Assembly (NCBI GenBank): GCA_047618505.1 | Contig: JBLHLB010000070.1 | Span: forward strand, 1-14,480 | From: JBLHLB01 sp047618505 | GTDB lineage: Bacteria; Planctomycetota; UBA1135; GCA-002686595 | DNA length: 14,480 nt | Direction: 5' to 3' | In this document: positions 7,179-14,361 of the stretch, one piece after another | How positions within the stretch are numbered: the stretch's first letter is position 1 | How the letters are laid out: every line of letters begins with the position of its first letter | Made by a program: the position numbers and the translations under genes | The notes under the pieces: generated by a model | Told to the model about the DNA's origin: nothing | The model's input: the letters and a program-made list of their open reading frames with translations, nothing else | Databases searched by the model: none

Positions 7179-9035
7179 TCACTGGATGATGAACGACTGG
7201 AGCTGGCTCAGCGTACCCAGGCCGGCCGGCCCGTGGATCCATGCCTGGCTATGGAACTGCAGCCCGACCAGGGAGACGTTGTTCGGGATTGGGATCGGCA
7301 GGGAGAGCCGGCCAACGCCATCGAGCGGGAAGGCAGGCAGCACGATGTAGGGTGAGCCCAGAAGAAGCGGACCGTTGATTCCGTCGAATTCAATGTTGGC
7401 GGTGCTCAACGAGAGACCGAGCTCGACAAATTCACCGGGGCGTCCGGCAACATCGAAGGTGAAAGACTGCCCGATCGTAGGAACGCCGCGCAGCAGTAAC
7501 CCCGTCTCCACGAGCTGGCTGTACGTGCCCATTGCAGGTTCATCGAGGAGCTGGGTGATGCCGCTGGGCCAACGCAACTCGACTCGTTCGATTGCGGAAT
7601 CGGTTCCGATTCCGAAGTGCAAGGCATGGTCGGGTGTATTCGAGAAGCCGCGGCCAACCTGAATTGTCCGATAGATGTCGCGACCTTCTGTGGTCGTAGC
7701 CTTTGCGAGCATGCCAACGCCGGTGCGGTTGGAGATGACTCCCTGGGCCTCGAATGCTGTCCAGTTGTTCTGGTTACCGCGGTTGCTCCAGAAGAAGTTC
7801 GCCTGCTGGTTGGACTGAACGGTATCCGGTCCACCGTTGTTGCAATAGACATCGATGTCGCCGTCGCGGTCGTAATCACCTAGAGCCTGCCCGTGCTGAC
7901 GCGAGAGCCCACCGGAATTGAAATTCGAGCTGGTCGATACGTCTGTGATGTCGAGGCCGCCAGAGCCGTCCGGTACAACTCGATAAAGCACGTCGAAGGC
8001 GGCGAACTGCGGATTGCCAGTTCCCATCATGATCTCGGGGTAGCCGTCCGCATCGAGGTCACCGGACTCGTGCCCCATGTCCGTGTGGGCGCCGATACCA
8101 CTGCCGGAGCTGACGTCTCGAAAAGTGCCGTCCCCCTTGTTCAAGAACACAGGGCTGGGAGCGGTGGGGAAAATCTGATACTTCGGTACGTAGATATCCT
8201 GAAGACCGTCGTTGTCGTAGTCCTGGAAGACCATCCCGAAGTTACTACCTTGTGAGTCCACCCCAGCCTGGAACGCTGACTCCAAGAATGTGCCGTCTTG
8301 CTGGTTCCGGTACAGCGCGTTTCTACCCACTCGATTTCCCACGCCGATGTCGGCCCAACCATCAGCGTCGTAATCAGCCGAACCTGGGTGGCGCCAATCG
8401 CCCATCTCGATGATGTTGGCCTGCATGGACACGTCGTCAAAAAACAACCCACCTTCGTTGCGCAACAGGGTGCAGGTGTCTTGGCGATCGGAGCAAAAGA
8501 TGTCCAGGAAGCCATCGCGGTCATAGTCCAGCGCGGTCGCTCCGAAGGTCGCCTTCGTGTCGATGCCGTCCCCGCTCTGAATCGTGACGTCTGTCAGCAG
8601 ACCAATCGTCGAAATATCGTTTCGCAACATCCGGTTCGGGAACGGGCGTCCGGGGAACGCGTCTCCTTTGAAGCCGCCGTTTGCAAAATAGACATCGTCG
8701 TCTCCATCGTTGTCAAAATCAGCGGCAAGAACCCCCCAATCGTATTCGGCGATGACCCCCACGCCCCAAAGCACGGACGCATCTTCGAATGTTCCGTCCG
8801 ATTTCTGGTGATAGAACTGGTTGGGCTCACCGGCGTCGGCGCAGATCAGATCGAGCCGGCCGTCACGATCCAAATCGACCATCGCAGCACCGCGACCGAA
8901 GCTGAGGTTCTGCGTGCCTGTCGCGAGGACGACGTTGTCGAAGACCAACTCTTGCGCTGCCGCGGGTGTCGACAACGATGAGAGGAGGGCAACACCAACA
9001 AGCGCGAACAAAGGGAACCGTGCAGCAAGTTTCAT
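7179..9035 (-). CDS. Secreted FG-GAP/VCBS repeat protein with ASPIC/UnbV domain
   Basis: From the ATG at 9035 this is 618 residues. The start was chosen because it opens directly with a Sec signal peptide (MKLAARFPLFALVGVALLSS, cleavage probably after AAA-Q near residue 28); the frame is open to 9179 upstream, and an ATG at 9086 (MSDNSRH) is an alternative. Seven calcium-type motifs of the form D-x-D-x-D-G-x-x-D lie at residues 54, 106, 170, 221, 272, 326 and 387, about 50-60 apart, predicting a beta-propeller of integrin-alpha type. Residues about 420-510 are an ASPIC/UnbV domain (NRTGVGMLAKA, GRGFSNTPDHALHFGIG, VELRWPSG), as in CRTAC1-like proteins. The last 80 residues (PIPNNVSLVGLQFHSQAWI) form a beta-rich module I associate with planctomycete surface proteins, possibly for anchoring or sorting. 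It is exported; its ligand is unknown. Confidence 0.88.
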   Translation of the reverse strand: MKLAARFPLFALVGVALLSSLSTPAAAQELVFDNVVLATGTQNLSFGRGAAMVDLDRDGRLDLICADAGEPNQFYHQKSDGTFEDASVLWGVGVIAEYDWGVLAADFDNDGDDDVYFANGGFKGDAFPGRPFPNRMLRNDISTIGLLTDVTIQSGDGIDTKATFGATALDYDRDGFLDIFCSDRQDTCTLLRNEGGLFFDDVSMQANIIEMGDWRHPGSADYDADGWADIGVGNRVGRNALYRNQQDGTFLESAFQAGVDSQGSNFGMVFQDYDNDGLQDIYVPKYQIFPTAPSPVFLNKGDGTFRDVSSGSGIGAHTDMGHESGDLDADGYPEIMMGTGNPQFAAFDVLYRVVPDGSGGLDITDVSTSSNFNSGGLSRQHGQALGDYDRDGDIDVYCNNGGPDTVQSNQQANFFWSNRGNQNNWTAFEAQGVISNRTGVGMLAKATTTEGRDIYRTIQVGRGFSNTPDHALHFGIGTDSAIERVELRWPSGITQLLDEPAMGTYSQLVETGLLLRGVPTIGQSFTFDVAGRPGEFVELGLSLSTANIEFDGINGPLLLGSPYIVLPAFPLDGVGRLSLPIPIPNNVSLVGLQFHSQAWIHGPAGLGTLSQLQSFIIQ

Positions 9036-9329
9036 CAGATCATTAGACTTGAGGTGCCGCAGCAGGTGGCGTGAATTGTCGCTCATCCACGTGGGGTATG
9101 TCCTGGATCGGTGTCCATTGGGCAGCGGGCCCATGTTCGGGTGCGCCCTGCATCTAGCCGAAAGGGTGCTGGAATCCATAGTGGGAAGCCCCTGCTGGAA
9201 AAAAGTGCAGAGGGGACAGTGCGGCGATGAGAGACAGAGCGATGGAGTTGAACGGCATGCTGCGGCACCCTCGATCTAGGTCGATGTGTGTATCCAGTGG
9301 TTGCAGACCCTGTATCTCACGACCCTAAT
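9036..9329. other. Upstream region of the FG-GAP gene, no gene recognised
   Basis: About 290 bp between the FG-GAP start and the IS remnant. It should hold the FG-GAP promoter on the minus strand, but I find no convincing -35/-10 pair. The far end may contain unrecognisably decayed transposase sequence. Confidence 0.35.
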
Positions 9330-9995
9330 TCCGGTGGACGTTGACCTTCCCAAGCTCAACAAGAATCCCCGTCGAAGCGACCTTGGTGCTCTACAACAAA
9401 CCCTGACAGGTCTCTGTGGGTGGCTCTTCGTGAAGGGCACCCCCAGCGTCAGAATCCTTACTTATGAACTCGGGTGCGCTGTCGGTTTGGATCTTCCTGA
9501 CCGTCCCGTTCTTCTTGATGGGCATATCGAGGATCCGGGTGACACGCCCGGCTGGCAGCGCCTGGCCGAACTCCAGCGCTACAAAGAGGAATGAGGAGTC
9601 GTCCACAGCGGTTAACACGCGCATTGTCCGACCATCCACAAACGAGTCGCTGGGACTTCCATCGACCAGCCGTTGATTAGAGTAAGCGCTTGCTGCGCTG
9701 CCGGGGAGCCTAGCTTGCGAGGCTTGCGCAAAGACAAGCTCTTGGTTCTGTTGATTCGATAGATCCGCTCGTGACTCACGGAGAAGCCATCGCGACGAAG
9801 GAGGATCATGACCGCCTGTAGCAGAGTTGCGGTCTCTCCACCCACGCTCGACGATTCGCTTCGCAAGCCCCCTGGATTTCTGTCCGGCGGCTCTGGTGGC
9901 ACTACAAAGATCGGTGCTGCCCAGTCAACTCGCGCGCTCGTCGTTGGTTGAGCTGGATCTCAGTTCGGAAGTCATCAACGACGATGCGTTTGGCA
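9330..9995 (-). pseudogene. IS3-family transposase OrfB remnant
   Basis: Fragments in at least three frames follow the OrfB plan. They run from PDAKRIVVDDFRTEIQLNQR (start region), through LLRRDGFSVSHERIYRINRT and SLSLRKPRK (helix before the catalytic core), and then GWSMEV with a shift into DGRTMRVLTAVDDSSF. VALEFGQALPAGRVTRIL follows, then IQTDSAPEFISK, where the usual core signature TDNGPEFIS has Ser-Ala in place of Asn-Gly. After another shift, FVVEHQGRFDGDSC resembles the ESFNGRFRDECL region with the catalytic Glu. The conserved C-terminal HSSLGY region is not recognisable. In-frame stops and shifts mean no functional rve-type transposase can be made. Confidence 0.8.
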
Positions 9996-10268
9996 TCAGG
10001 CCCTGCATCTTTTGCCCAGGGCAGAGTTGAATGCACGAGTGTCGAGCGACAGGTCGGCAGGCATCTGCTTCAGCTGTCGACCCGCGTCTTCGACGCTCCC
10101 TGAAGCGCTGCGCGTCGCTGGCCTCCATTCCTCAGGCTTCGATCTCCAATTACAGATCATCGAGGTGCTCACTTCGTGCTTGCGGGAGAGGCTTGCGACC
10201 TTCGCTCCCACCTCGGCCTGCTGGAGGGTCCCGATGATCTTGGCTCATGTGAAACGGCCCTTGCGCAT
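9996..10268 (-). pseudogene. IS3-family transposase OrfA remnant
   Basis: Starts at an ATG at 10268 with MRKGRFT, then an in-frame TGA, then AKIIGTLQQAEVGAKVASLS and RKHEVSTSMICNWRSK, the helix-turn-helix of an OrfA. Next comes a local frame change (MEASDAQRF is in another frame, before a return to RQLKQMPADLSLDTRAF and ALGKR). That order is typical of IS3-family OrfA (HTH followed by a leucine-zipper-like coil). The TGA replaces the Glu normally present in a RFTEAQI-type start. It is a pseudogene by these two lesions. Confidence 0.8.
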
Positions 10269-10335
10269 GATGCCCCCCTGGACGGTCATGCCCTGATCCG
10301 TCTCAGAACTGTTGAACCTCTTTCCGGGGGTTGCC

Positions 10336-11262
10336 TTACAGCAACTCAGACGCTCGCTCGAGCAGCCATGCCCAATTGAAGGCGGGGCCCGGATCGAGCT
10401 TCGAGCTGCTGACGTGGAGGTGCCCGACGAGACCACCAAAGACATCCTCCTCACCTTCGTCCATGCGCCTATTCAAAACCAGGCCATCGGGGGCGCGGGG
10501 GACGCGCAGCTCCATGCGCGGAAAGGTGGAGACTAGGGCGGCGGTGAGATGCGCCAAGCTCTCGTATTGAGCGTCGGTGAAATCGACCTGCTCGAAGAAT
10601 CCGCCCTGGACTTCGCCGGCGACTCGACTGGCACGCGCGGGCCGCCGCGCCTGCGTCATATCGCGCACGCCTCCATCCCCAAGCCGCGCAGGCAGGTTCA
10701 GGATCAAGCCTTCATCGTCGATCCCATACCACTCATCCAAGGGTGATTTCTTGCCCACTGAATAGGCCCCCAGATTCGCAATCTCAACGCCGACGGAACG
10801 GCTGTTCGCCTGGCGTGCGTGCCAGGCCGTGTCCTCCAGATCCATCGTTTGATAGATCGTGCCGTCGACGTCCAGGAGGAAGTGCACCGACAGCCCACGC
10901 TGATCGTGGAGCACGCGAAAGCAAGTACGCGAAACTCCGCAAGCGTCATAGTGCAGGACAAATTGATCGACGACCTGTTCCAGGGCGACGCGGTCTGGGT
11001 TGCGACCGGCTGCTTCTCGACCTGGTTTGTAACGCAGTCCCTGCTCGCCCTCGTCCGCGAAGCGCGGGCCCGTATTGTAAGCGCTGTAGAAAGGCGCCTC
11101 GGTCCAAAGCACGACGGGCACGCCAACGTTCACGGGTTCGCCAGCGACGAGCATGAACTCCCCCACGACCCCGTTTCCGTGTCGCGGATCGACATAGGGT
11201 TCCGGTGTAGCGGCGCAACTTCCGAGCAATGCGGCGCACACCAGGCTGAGCAATCGTTTCAT
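10336..11262 (-). CDS. Lipoprotein N-acetylmuramoyl-L-alanine amidase (Amidase_2/AmpD-like)
   Basis: A 308-residue protein beginning MKRLLSLVCAALLGSC: a short lipoprotein signal peptide with lipobox LGSC, so Cys16 is probably lipidated and the enzyme sits in the envelope. The Amidase_2 fold spans about residues 95-295. Zinc ligands by AmpD comparison are His104 (FVLHYDACG), His281 (GHLHVSSS) and Asp290 (LDPGPAFNW); SVGVEIANLG and DTAWHAR are further family motifs. It cleaves the bond between MurNAc (or anhydroMurNAc) and the peptide stem. Its ATG overlaps the ArsS stop by 4 nt (ATGA), so it is translationally coupled as third gene of the operon. It is larger than cytoplasmic AmpD (about 185 residues), with an N-terminal extension and an insert around residues 165-220. 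Substrate (sacculus or recycled fragments) is not decidable. Confidence 0.9.
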   Translation of the reverse strand: MKRLLSLVCAALLGSCAATPEPYVDPRHGNGVVGEFMLVAGEPVNVGVPVVLWTEAPFYSAYNTGPRFADEGEQGLRYKPGREAAGRNPDRVALEQVVDQFVLHYDACGVSRTCFRVLHDQRGLSVHFLLDVDGTIYQTMDLEDTAWHARQANSRSVGVEIANLGAYSVGKKSPLDEWYGIDDEGLILNLPARLGDGGVRDMTQARRPARASRVAGEVQGGFFEQVDFTDAQYESLAHLTAALVSTFPRMELRVPRAPDGLVLNRRMDEGEEDVFGGLVGHLHVSSSKLDPGPAFNWAWLLERASELL

Positions 11263-12362
11263 TCTTCCGAGAGGCTACCGCCGCAGGAGGATCCCGTTCC
11301 GGCCGTGCACCCGAAGCAGTGTTGCCGCGTCACGATCTCGCGCTTCGCCAGGACTTCCTGATCGAATTCGGAGATGTGCTGAGGCAGGCCGTCGCTCAAC
11401 TTCAGCTCCAACATCTGATTGAAGTCGCAATCGAAGAGGTACCCGTTCCAATCCACGGAAACCATCGTGCGGCACATGACGCTATCGGCGGCGACGGGAT
11501 TGAAGGAGTCCACGAGCACTTGCTGGTAGCTCTCCAACTTGCCCGCGCTCTGCAACCATTCCAGGTAGCGACTCACGGGCATGTTCGTGATCGTGAAGAG
11601 TGAGTTGAACTCAATGTCCCAGAGGCGTTTCATCTCACGCTTCCACTCACCCTCTAGGGAATCCTGTCCGGCGGGCAGGAAGGCGCCCACGGGATTGGTG
11701 ACGAGTACGAGCTTCAGCCCACTGCCCTCGCGCCCATAGCCAAGGGCATTCAGTCGCCTCAGTGCTTCAATCGACTGCTCGAAGACACCGTCACCACGTT
11801 GGCGGTCGGTGCTGAACTGGCGATAATGTGGCAAGGAGCAAACAATTTCGACTCGGTGCTTCGCCAGAAACTCGGGTAGGTCGCTGTAACGCGGCGCGAG
11901 CAGGATCGTCAGGTTGCAACGATCTATGATGTGGCGCCCGAGGGCAAATGACTCCTCCACCACATAGCGGAAGACCTTGCTCATCTCCGGTGCGCCACCG
12001 GTGATATCCACCGTGGGAATGTTCGTTTTGGCCAAGGCGGCCATGCAGGCCTCGGCGGTCTTGAGACTCATGTCTTCCTTGCGATCCGGGCCCGCGTCAA
12101 CGTGGCAATGCATGCAGGTCTGATTGCAGATACGACCTAGGTTGAGCTGGAATACATCCAACCCCGTCGCGCGCAAGGGGAAGGAGCCGGACGCCTTGAG
12201 ATGCGCGTCGAACTCACCGCCGAGGGCGTGATCGATGGGGATACCGGCGAGGACCTCCAACTGCAGCAGCGGATCACTCAGAGGTGCGCCCTGTCGCGCC
12301 AGGGTCGGCAACACTTTCAACTTGCGCGATGCGACATTCAGGCTTTCGTCGTTAGTACTCAT
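11259..12362 (-). CDS. arsS: Arsenosugar biosynthesis radical SAM protein ArsS
   Basis: A 367-residue protein from the ATG at 12362 (MSTNDESLN), one base after the upstream stop. The frame is open to 12404, but those extra codons lie inside the upstream gene. Radical SAM [4Fe-4S] motif: Cys79-x3-Cys83-x2-Cys86 (CNQTCMHC), then HVDAGPDRKED and VDITGGAPEM. The C-terminal DUF3641-type region has CRTMVSVDWNGYLFDCDFNQ and the Cys-rich tail Cys349, Cys352, Cys360 (HCFGCTAGTGSSCGG). Known role: ArsS transfers a 5'-deoxyadenosyl group to dimethylarsenite in arsenosugar formation. It needs the methyltransferase ArsM, which is not in this window. Some family members carry selenocysteine; here the positions I can see are cysteine. 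Middle gene of a three-gene operon. Confidence 0.92.
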   Translation of the reverse strand: MSTNDESLNVASRKLKVLPTLARQGAPLSDPLLQLEVLAGIPIDHALGGEFDAHLKASGSFPLRATGLDVFQLNLGRICNQTCMHCHVDAGPDRKEDMSLKTAEACMAALAKTNIPTVDITGGAPEMSKVFRYVVEESFALGRHIIDRCNLTILLAPRYSDLPEFLAKHRVEIVCSLPHYRQFSTDRQRGDGVFEQSIEALRRLNALGYGREGSGLKLVLVTNPVGAFLPAGQDSLEGEWKREMKRLWDIEFNSLFTITNMPVSRYLEWLQSAGKLESYQQVLVDSFNPVAADSVMCRTMVSVDWNGYLFDCDFNQMLELKLSDGLPQHISEFDQEVLAKREIVTRQHCFGCTAGTGSSCGGSLSEE

Positions 12363-12363
12363 C

Positions 12364-12696
12364 TCACATCCCCATGTCGTCGGCGACCTTACGCATTTGA
12401 ACACCGTGCACCAGGGCCGCGCCGCCCTTGATGGCCGCAGCCACGTGCACAGTCTCGGTCAGCTGCTCGGGGTCGCAACCCTTCTCGAGACAGTCCTTGG
12501 TGTAGGAATCGATGCAGTAGGGACATTGAACAGCATGGGCCACGCCCAGGGCGATCAGTGCTTTCTCACGCGCACTAAGGGCGCCGTCTTCGAAGACCGC
12601 TCCATACCAGTCGAAGAACTTCTTGCCGAGCTCGGGAGCGTGCTCGGCGATCTTCGGAAACTTGGCCAGGTCCTCTGATTCGTAGTAACTACTCAT
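12364..12696 (-). CDS. Arsenosugar biosynthesis-associated AhpD-like (carboxymuconolactone decarboxylase family) protein
   Basis: A 110-residue alpha-helical protein starting at 12696 (MSSYYESEDLAKFPKI). The frame runs open far upstream to 13251, but that part is antisense to comM and lacks family similarity. Seen: FFDWYGAVFEDGALSAREKALIALG, then the redox pair Cys58-x2-Cys61 (QCPYCIDSYTKD) with Glu44 upstream, the AhpD arrangement. The His that usually follows the CxxC in AhpD is Tyr65 here. KGGAALVHGVQMR near the end is typical of the family. This small peroxidase-like protein is a constant neighbour of ArsS; its exact reaction is not known to me. First gene of the operon, one base from arsS, divergent from comM by 106 bp. 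Confidence 0.9.
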   Translation of the reverse strand: MSSYYESEDLAKFPKIAEHAPELGKKFFDWYGAVFEDGALSAREKALIALGVAHAVQCPYCIDSYTKDCLEKGCDPEQLTETVHVAAAIKGGAALVHGVQMRKVADDMGM

Positions 12697-12704
12697 GGGT
12701 GGGC

Positions 12705-12710
12705 ATTCTA
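12705..12710 (-). promoter_or_regulatory. Candidate -10 box of the arsenosugar operon
   Basis: TAGAAT on the minus strand (5/6 to TATAAT) ends 8 nt before the ATG at 12696. If used, transcription would begin at or next to the start codon, giving a leaderless mRNA; that would fit the lack of a Shine-Dalgarno sequence. No clear -35 is seen (TTCCGT, 18 nt upstream, is poor). Confidence 0.3.
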
Positions 12711-12802
12711 CCCCCCACGAAGTCCGCGACGGAATGGGACTTGATTCCCGAAGAGAAACCGCTTTTTGGGAGACCCTCCAGAGACACCTCTGTCCCTTAG
12801 GG

Positions 12803-14359
12803 GTGAAAGCAGCACGCGTATTTGGCGTTTCTATTGCAGGAGCCGTGGCCGATCTCGTCACCGTCGAAGCCCGTTTCGACAAGGCCCGTGAGGGCGCCGA
12901 GCGGACTACGGTCGAGATTGCCCTCTCAGGCCTACCGGACGCCGTCATCAGGGAAAGCCGGGGGCGGCTCCTATCGGCCCTTTCGGCGAACCGTCTACCG
13001 GTGCCGCCGGGACGTCTGCTTCTCAATCTGGCACCTGCTGGCCTGCGCAAGAGCGGAGAGGGCCTGGACTTGCCCCTGGCCCTAGGGGCGGCTGCCGCCG
13101 TCGGACACCTCAGCCGGGGCGCAGCAGCGCGTGCCCTTTTCCTGGGCGAACTCGGCGTGGACGGACGTTTGAACCCGGTGAGCGGCGGCTTTGCTGCGGC
13201 GGAAGCGGCTGTGGAGGCAGGGCTCAAGGTACTAATCGCACCAACCGCCACGGCTCGCGAAGCCGCCTGTCACCCGGGGATCCAGGCGATCGCTGTTGAA
13301 TCCCTGGCTGACGCTGTGGCGTGGGCAACGGGGGCACGGGAATTCGGCCCAGTCCAGCCGCCGGACGAGCCGGCCGATCGCGAAGCCGCTCGACTCCAAA
13401 GAGCCCTGGTCTCCCTTGGTCGTGTACGAGGCCAAGTCCAGGCCAAGCGCGCCCTCACGGTTGCAGCAGCCGGCGGTCATTCACTCTTACTGCACGGACC
13501 GCCGGGCACAGGCAAGAGTCTCCTGGCGCAGGCCCTGGTGGATCTACTGCCGATTCCCGAACTCGCAGCGCGGGTGGAGATTACACGGGTCCGCTCCGCC
13601 GCTGGTCTTGCCCCACGGGCGCTGGAGAGCCGGCGCCCCTTCCGAGCACCGCACCACACGACGAGTCACGCTGGACTTGTGGGCGGCGGCAATCCGCCAC
13701 GAGCCGGAGAACTGAGTTTGGCCCACGAAGGCGTGCTTTTCCTCGATGAGTTGCCGGAGTGGCGGCGGGAAGTTCTCGAGTCCCTACGGCAACCCCTGGA
13801 GGATCAACGCGTGCTCCTGGCCCGTGCGGGCGCAAGGGTTGAGCTACCGGCGCGGGCCCATCTGGTTGCCGCGATGAACCCCTGTCCCTGTGGATTTCGC
13901 GGCCACCCCCAACGCCCCTGCCGCTGCTCCCCAGGGGAGATCCACCGCTACTGGCGTCGACTGTCGGGCCCCTTCCTCGATCGCCTGTGCCTCCGTGTGG
14001 AGCTGCCCGTTCCAAGCATGGCAGCCCTTTCGGGAAGGTTGCCTGCGACCGATCAAGGCCCCACGGATAGCTCCTGGGTCGATCTCGTCGGGCGGGCTCG
14101 CGCGGCTTCGGCAAAGCGCCAGGGCCCAACTCTGAATCACTCCCTCGACGCGGATGCTCTCGGCCAACACGCTGCCCTGGAGAAAGAGCCACTTCGACTG
14201 CTTGAGCGTGCGGCGGAGGCACATGCCTACTCCGCCCGGGCCGTCCACGGAATCTGGCGCTCGGCGCGCACCGTCGCCGACCTGGGACAGCGAGAACTGA
14301 TCCAGACCAAGGACATAGCGGAGGCCCTAGGCCTGCGCCCAAACCTGGAGGAAGCCTAG
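12803..14359 (+). CDS. comM: ComM/YifB-family Mg-chelatase-like AAA+ ATPase
   Basis: From the GTG at 12803, 518 residues, close to the usual 500-510. The frame is open to an ATG at 12695, but that start overlaps the divergent gene's start codon, and the family begins right at VKAARVFGVSIAG. Domains: N-terminal S5/Lon-like region (about 1-170: SGLPDAVIRESRGRL, NLAPAGLRKSGEGLDLPLAL, FLGELGVDG). Then the AAA+ domain with Walker A GPPGTGKS (232-239) and Walker B LFLDELPE (Asp315, Glu316), plus FRAPHHTTSHAGLVGG and AAMNPCPCGFRGHP with a Cys-rich loop. Last is the C-terminal Mg_chelatase_C region ending in DIAEALGLRP. Known role: ComM is a hexameric helicase promoting branch migration during integration of DNA taken up by natural transformation. 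No competence genes are adjacent. Confidence 0.93.
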   Translation: MKAARVFGVSIAGAVADLVTVEARFDKAREGAERTTVEIALSGLPDAVIRESRGRLLSALSANRLPVPPGRLLLNLAPAGLRKSGEGLDLPLALGAAAAVGHLSRGAAARALFLGELGVDGRLNPVSGGFAAAEAAVEAGLKVLIAPTATAREAACHPGIQAIAVESLADAVAWATGAREFGPVQPPDEPADREAARLQRALVSLGRVRGQVQAKRALTVAAAGGHSLLLHGPPGTGKSLLAQALVDLLPIPELAARVEITRVRSAAGLAPRALESRRPFRAPHHTTSHAGLVGGGNPPRAGELSLAHEGVLFLDELPEWRREVLESLRQPLEDQRVLLARAGARVELPARAHLVAAMNPCPCGFRGHPQRPCRCSPGEIHRYWRRLSGPFLDRLCLRVELPVPSMAALSGRLPATDQGPTDSSWVDLVGRARAASAKRQGPTLNHSLDADALGQHAALEKEPLRLLERAAEAHAYSARAVHGIWRSARTVADLGQRELIQTKDIAEALGLRPNLEEA

Positions 14360-14361
14360 CA

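Larger units (their letters stand above)
9330..10268 (-). mobile_element. Decayed IS3-family insertion sequence
   Basis: On the minus strand, OrfA-like then OrfB-like transposase sequence can be followed in order across shifting frames, ending in the integrase-core region. Both frames are broken by stops and frameshifts. I could not identify terminal inverted repeats or a target duplication, so the limits are those of recognisable coding homology. The element sits between the FG-GAP promoter region and the 3' end of the amidase gene (10336) and disrupts no visible gene. Confidence 0.8.

Noticed and set aside
7800..8960. Apparent repeated DNA in the FG-GAP gene
   Set aside because: The repetition is at the protein-motif level (D-x-D-x-D-G), with divergent nucleotides and about 50-residue spacing; not a DNA tandem repeat or CRISPR array.
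9286..9594. 102-codon plus-strand open frame
   Set aside because: Antisense to the OrfB transposase remnant, which explains the sequence better.
10245..10247. In-frame TGA in the OrfA remnant as a possible selenocysteine codon
   Set aside because: It replaces a normal Glu codon of a transposase and the gene has further frameshifts, so it is decay.
10290..10340. Possible IS3 terminal inverted repeat near the amidase stop
   Set aside because: No matching inverted copy was found on the other side of the remnant; a GTTGAAC shared with about 9246 is in direct, not inverted, orientation.
12697..13251. N-terminal extension of the AhpD-like protein to 295 residues
   Set aside because: The extra residues are antisense to comM and low-complexity; the family starts at the ATG at 12696.
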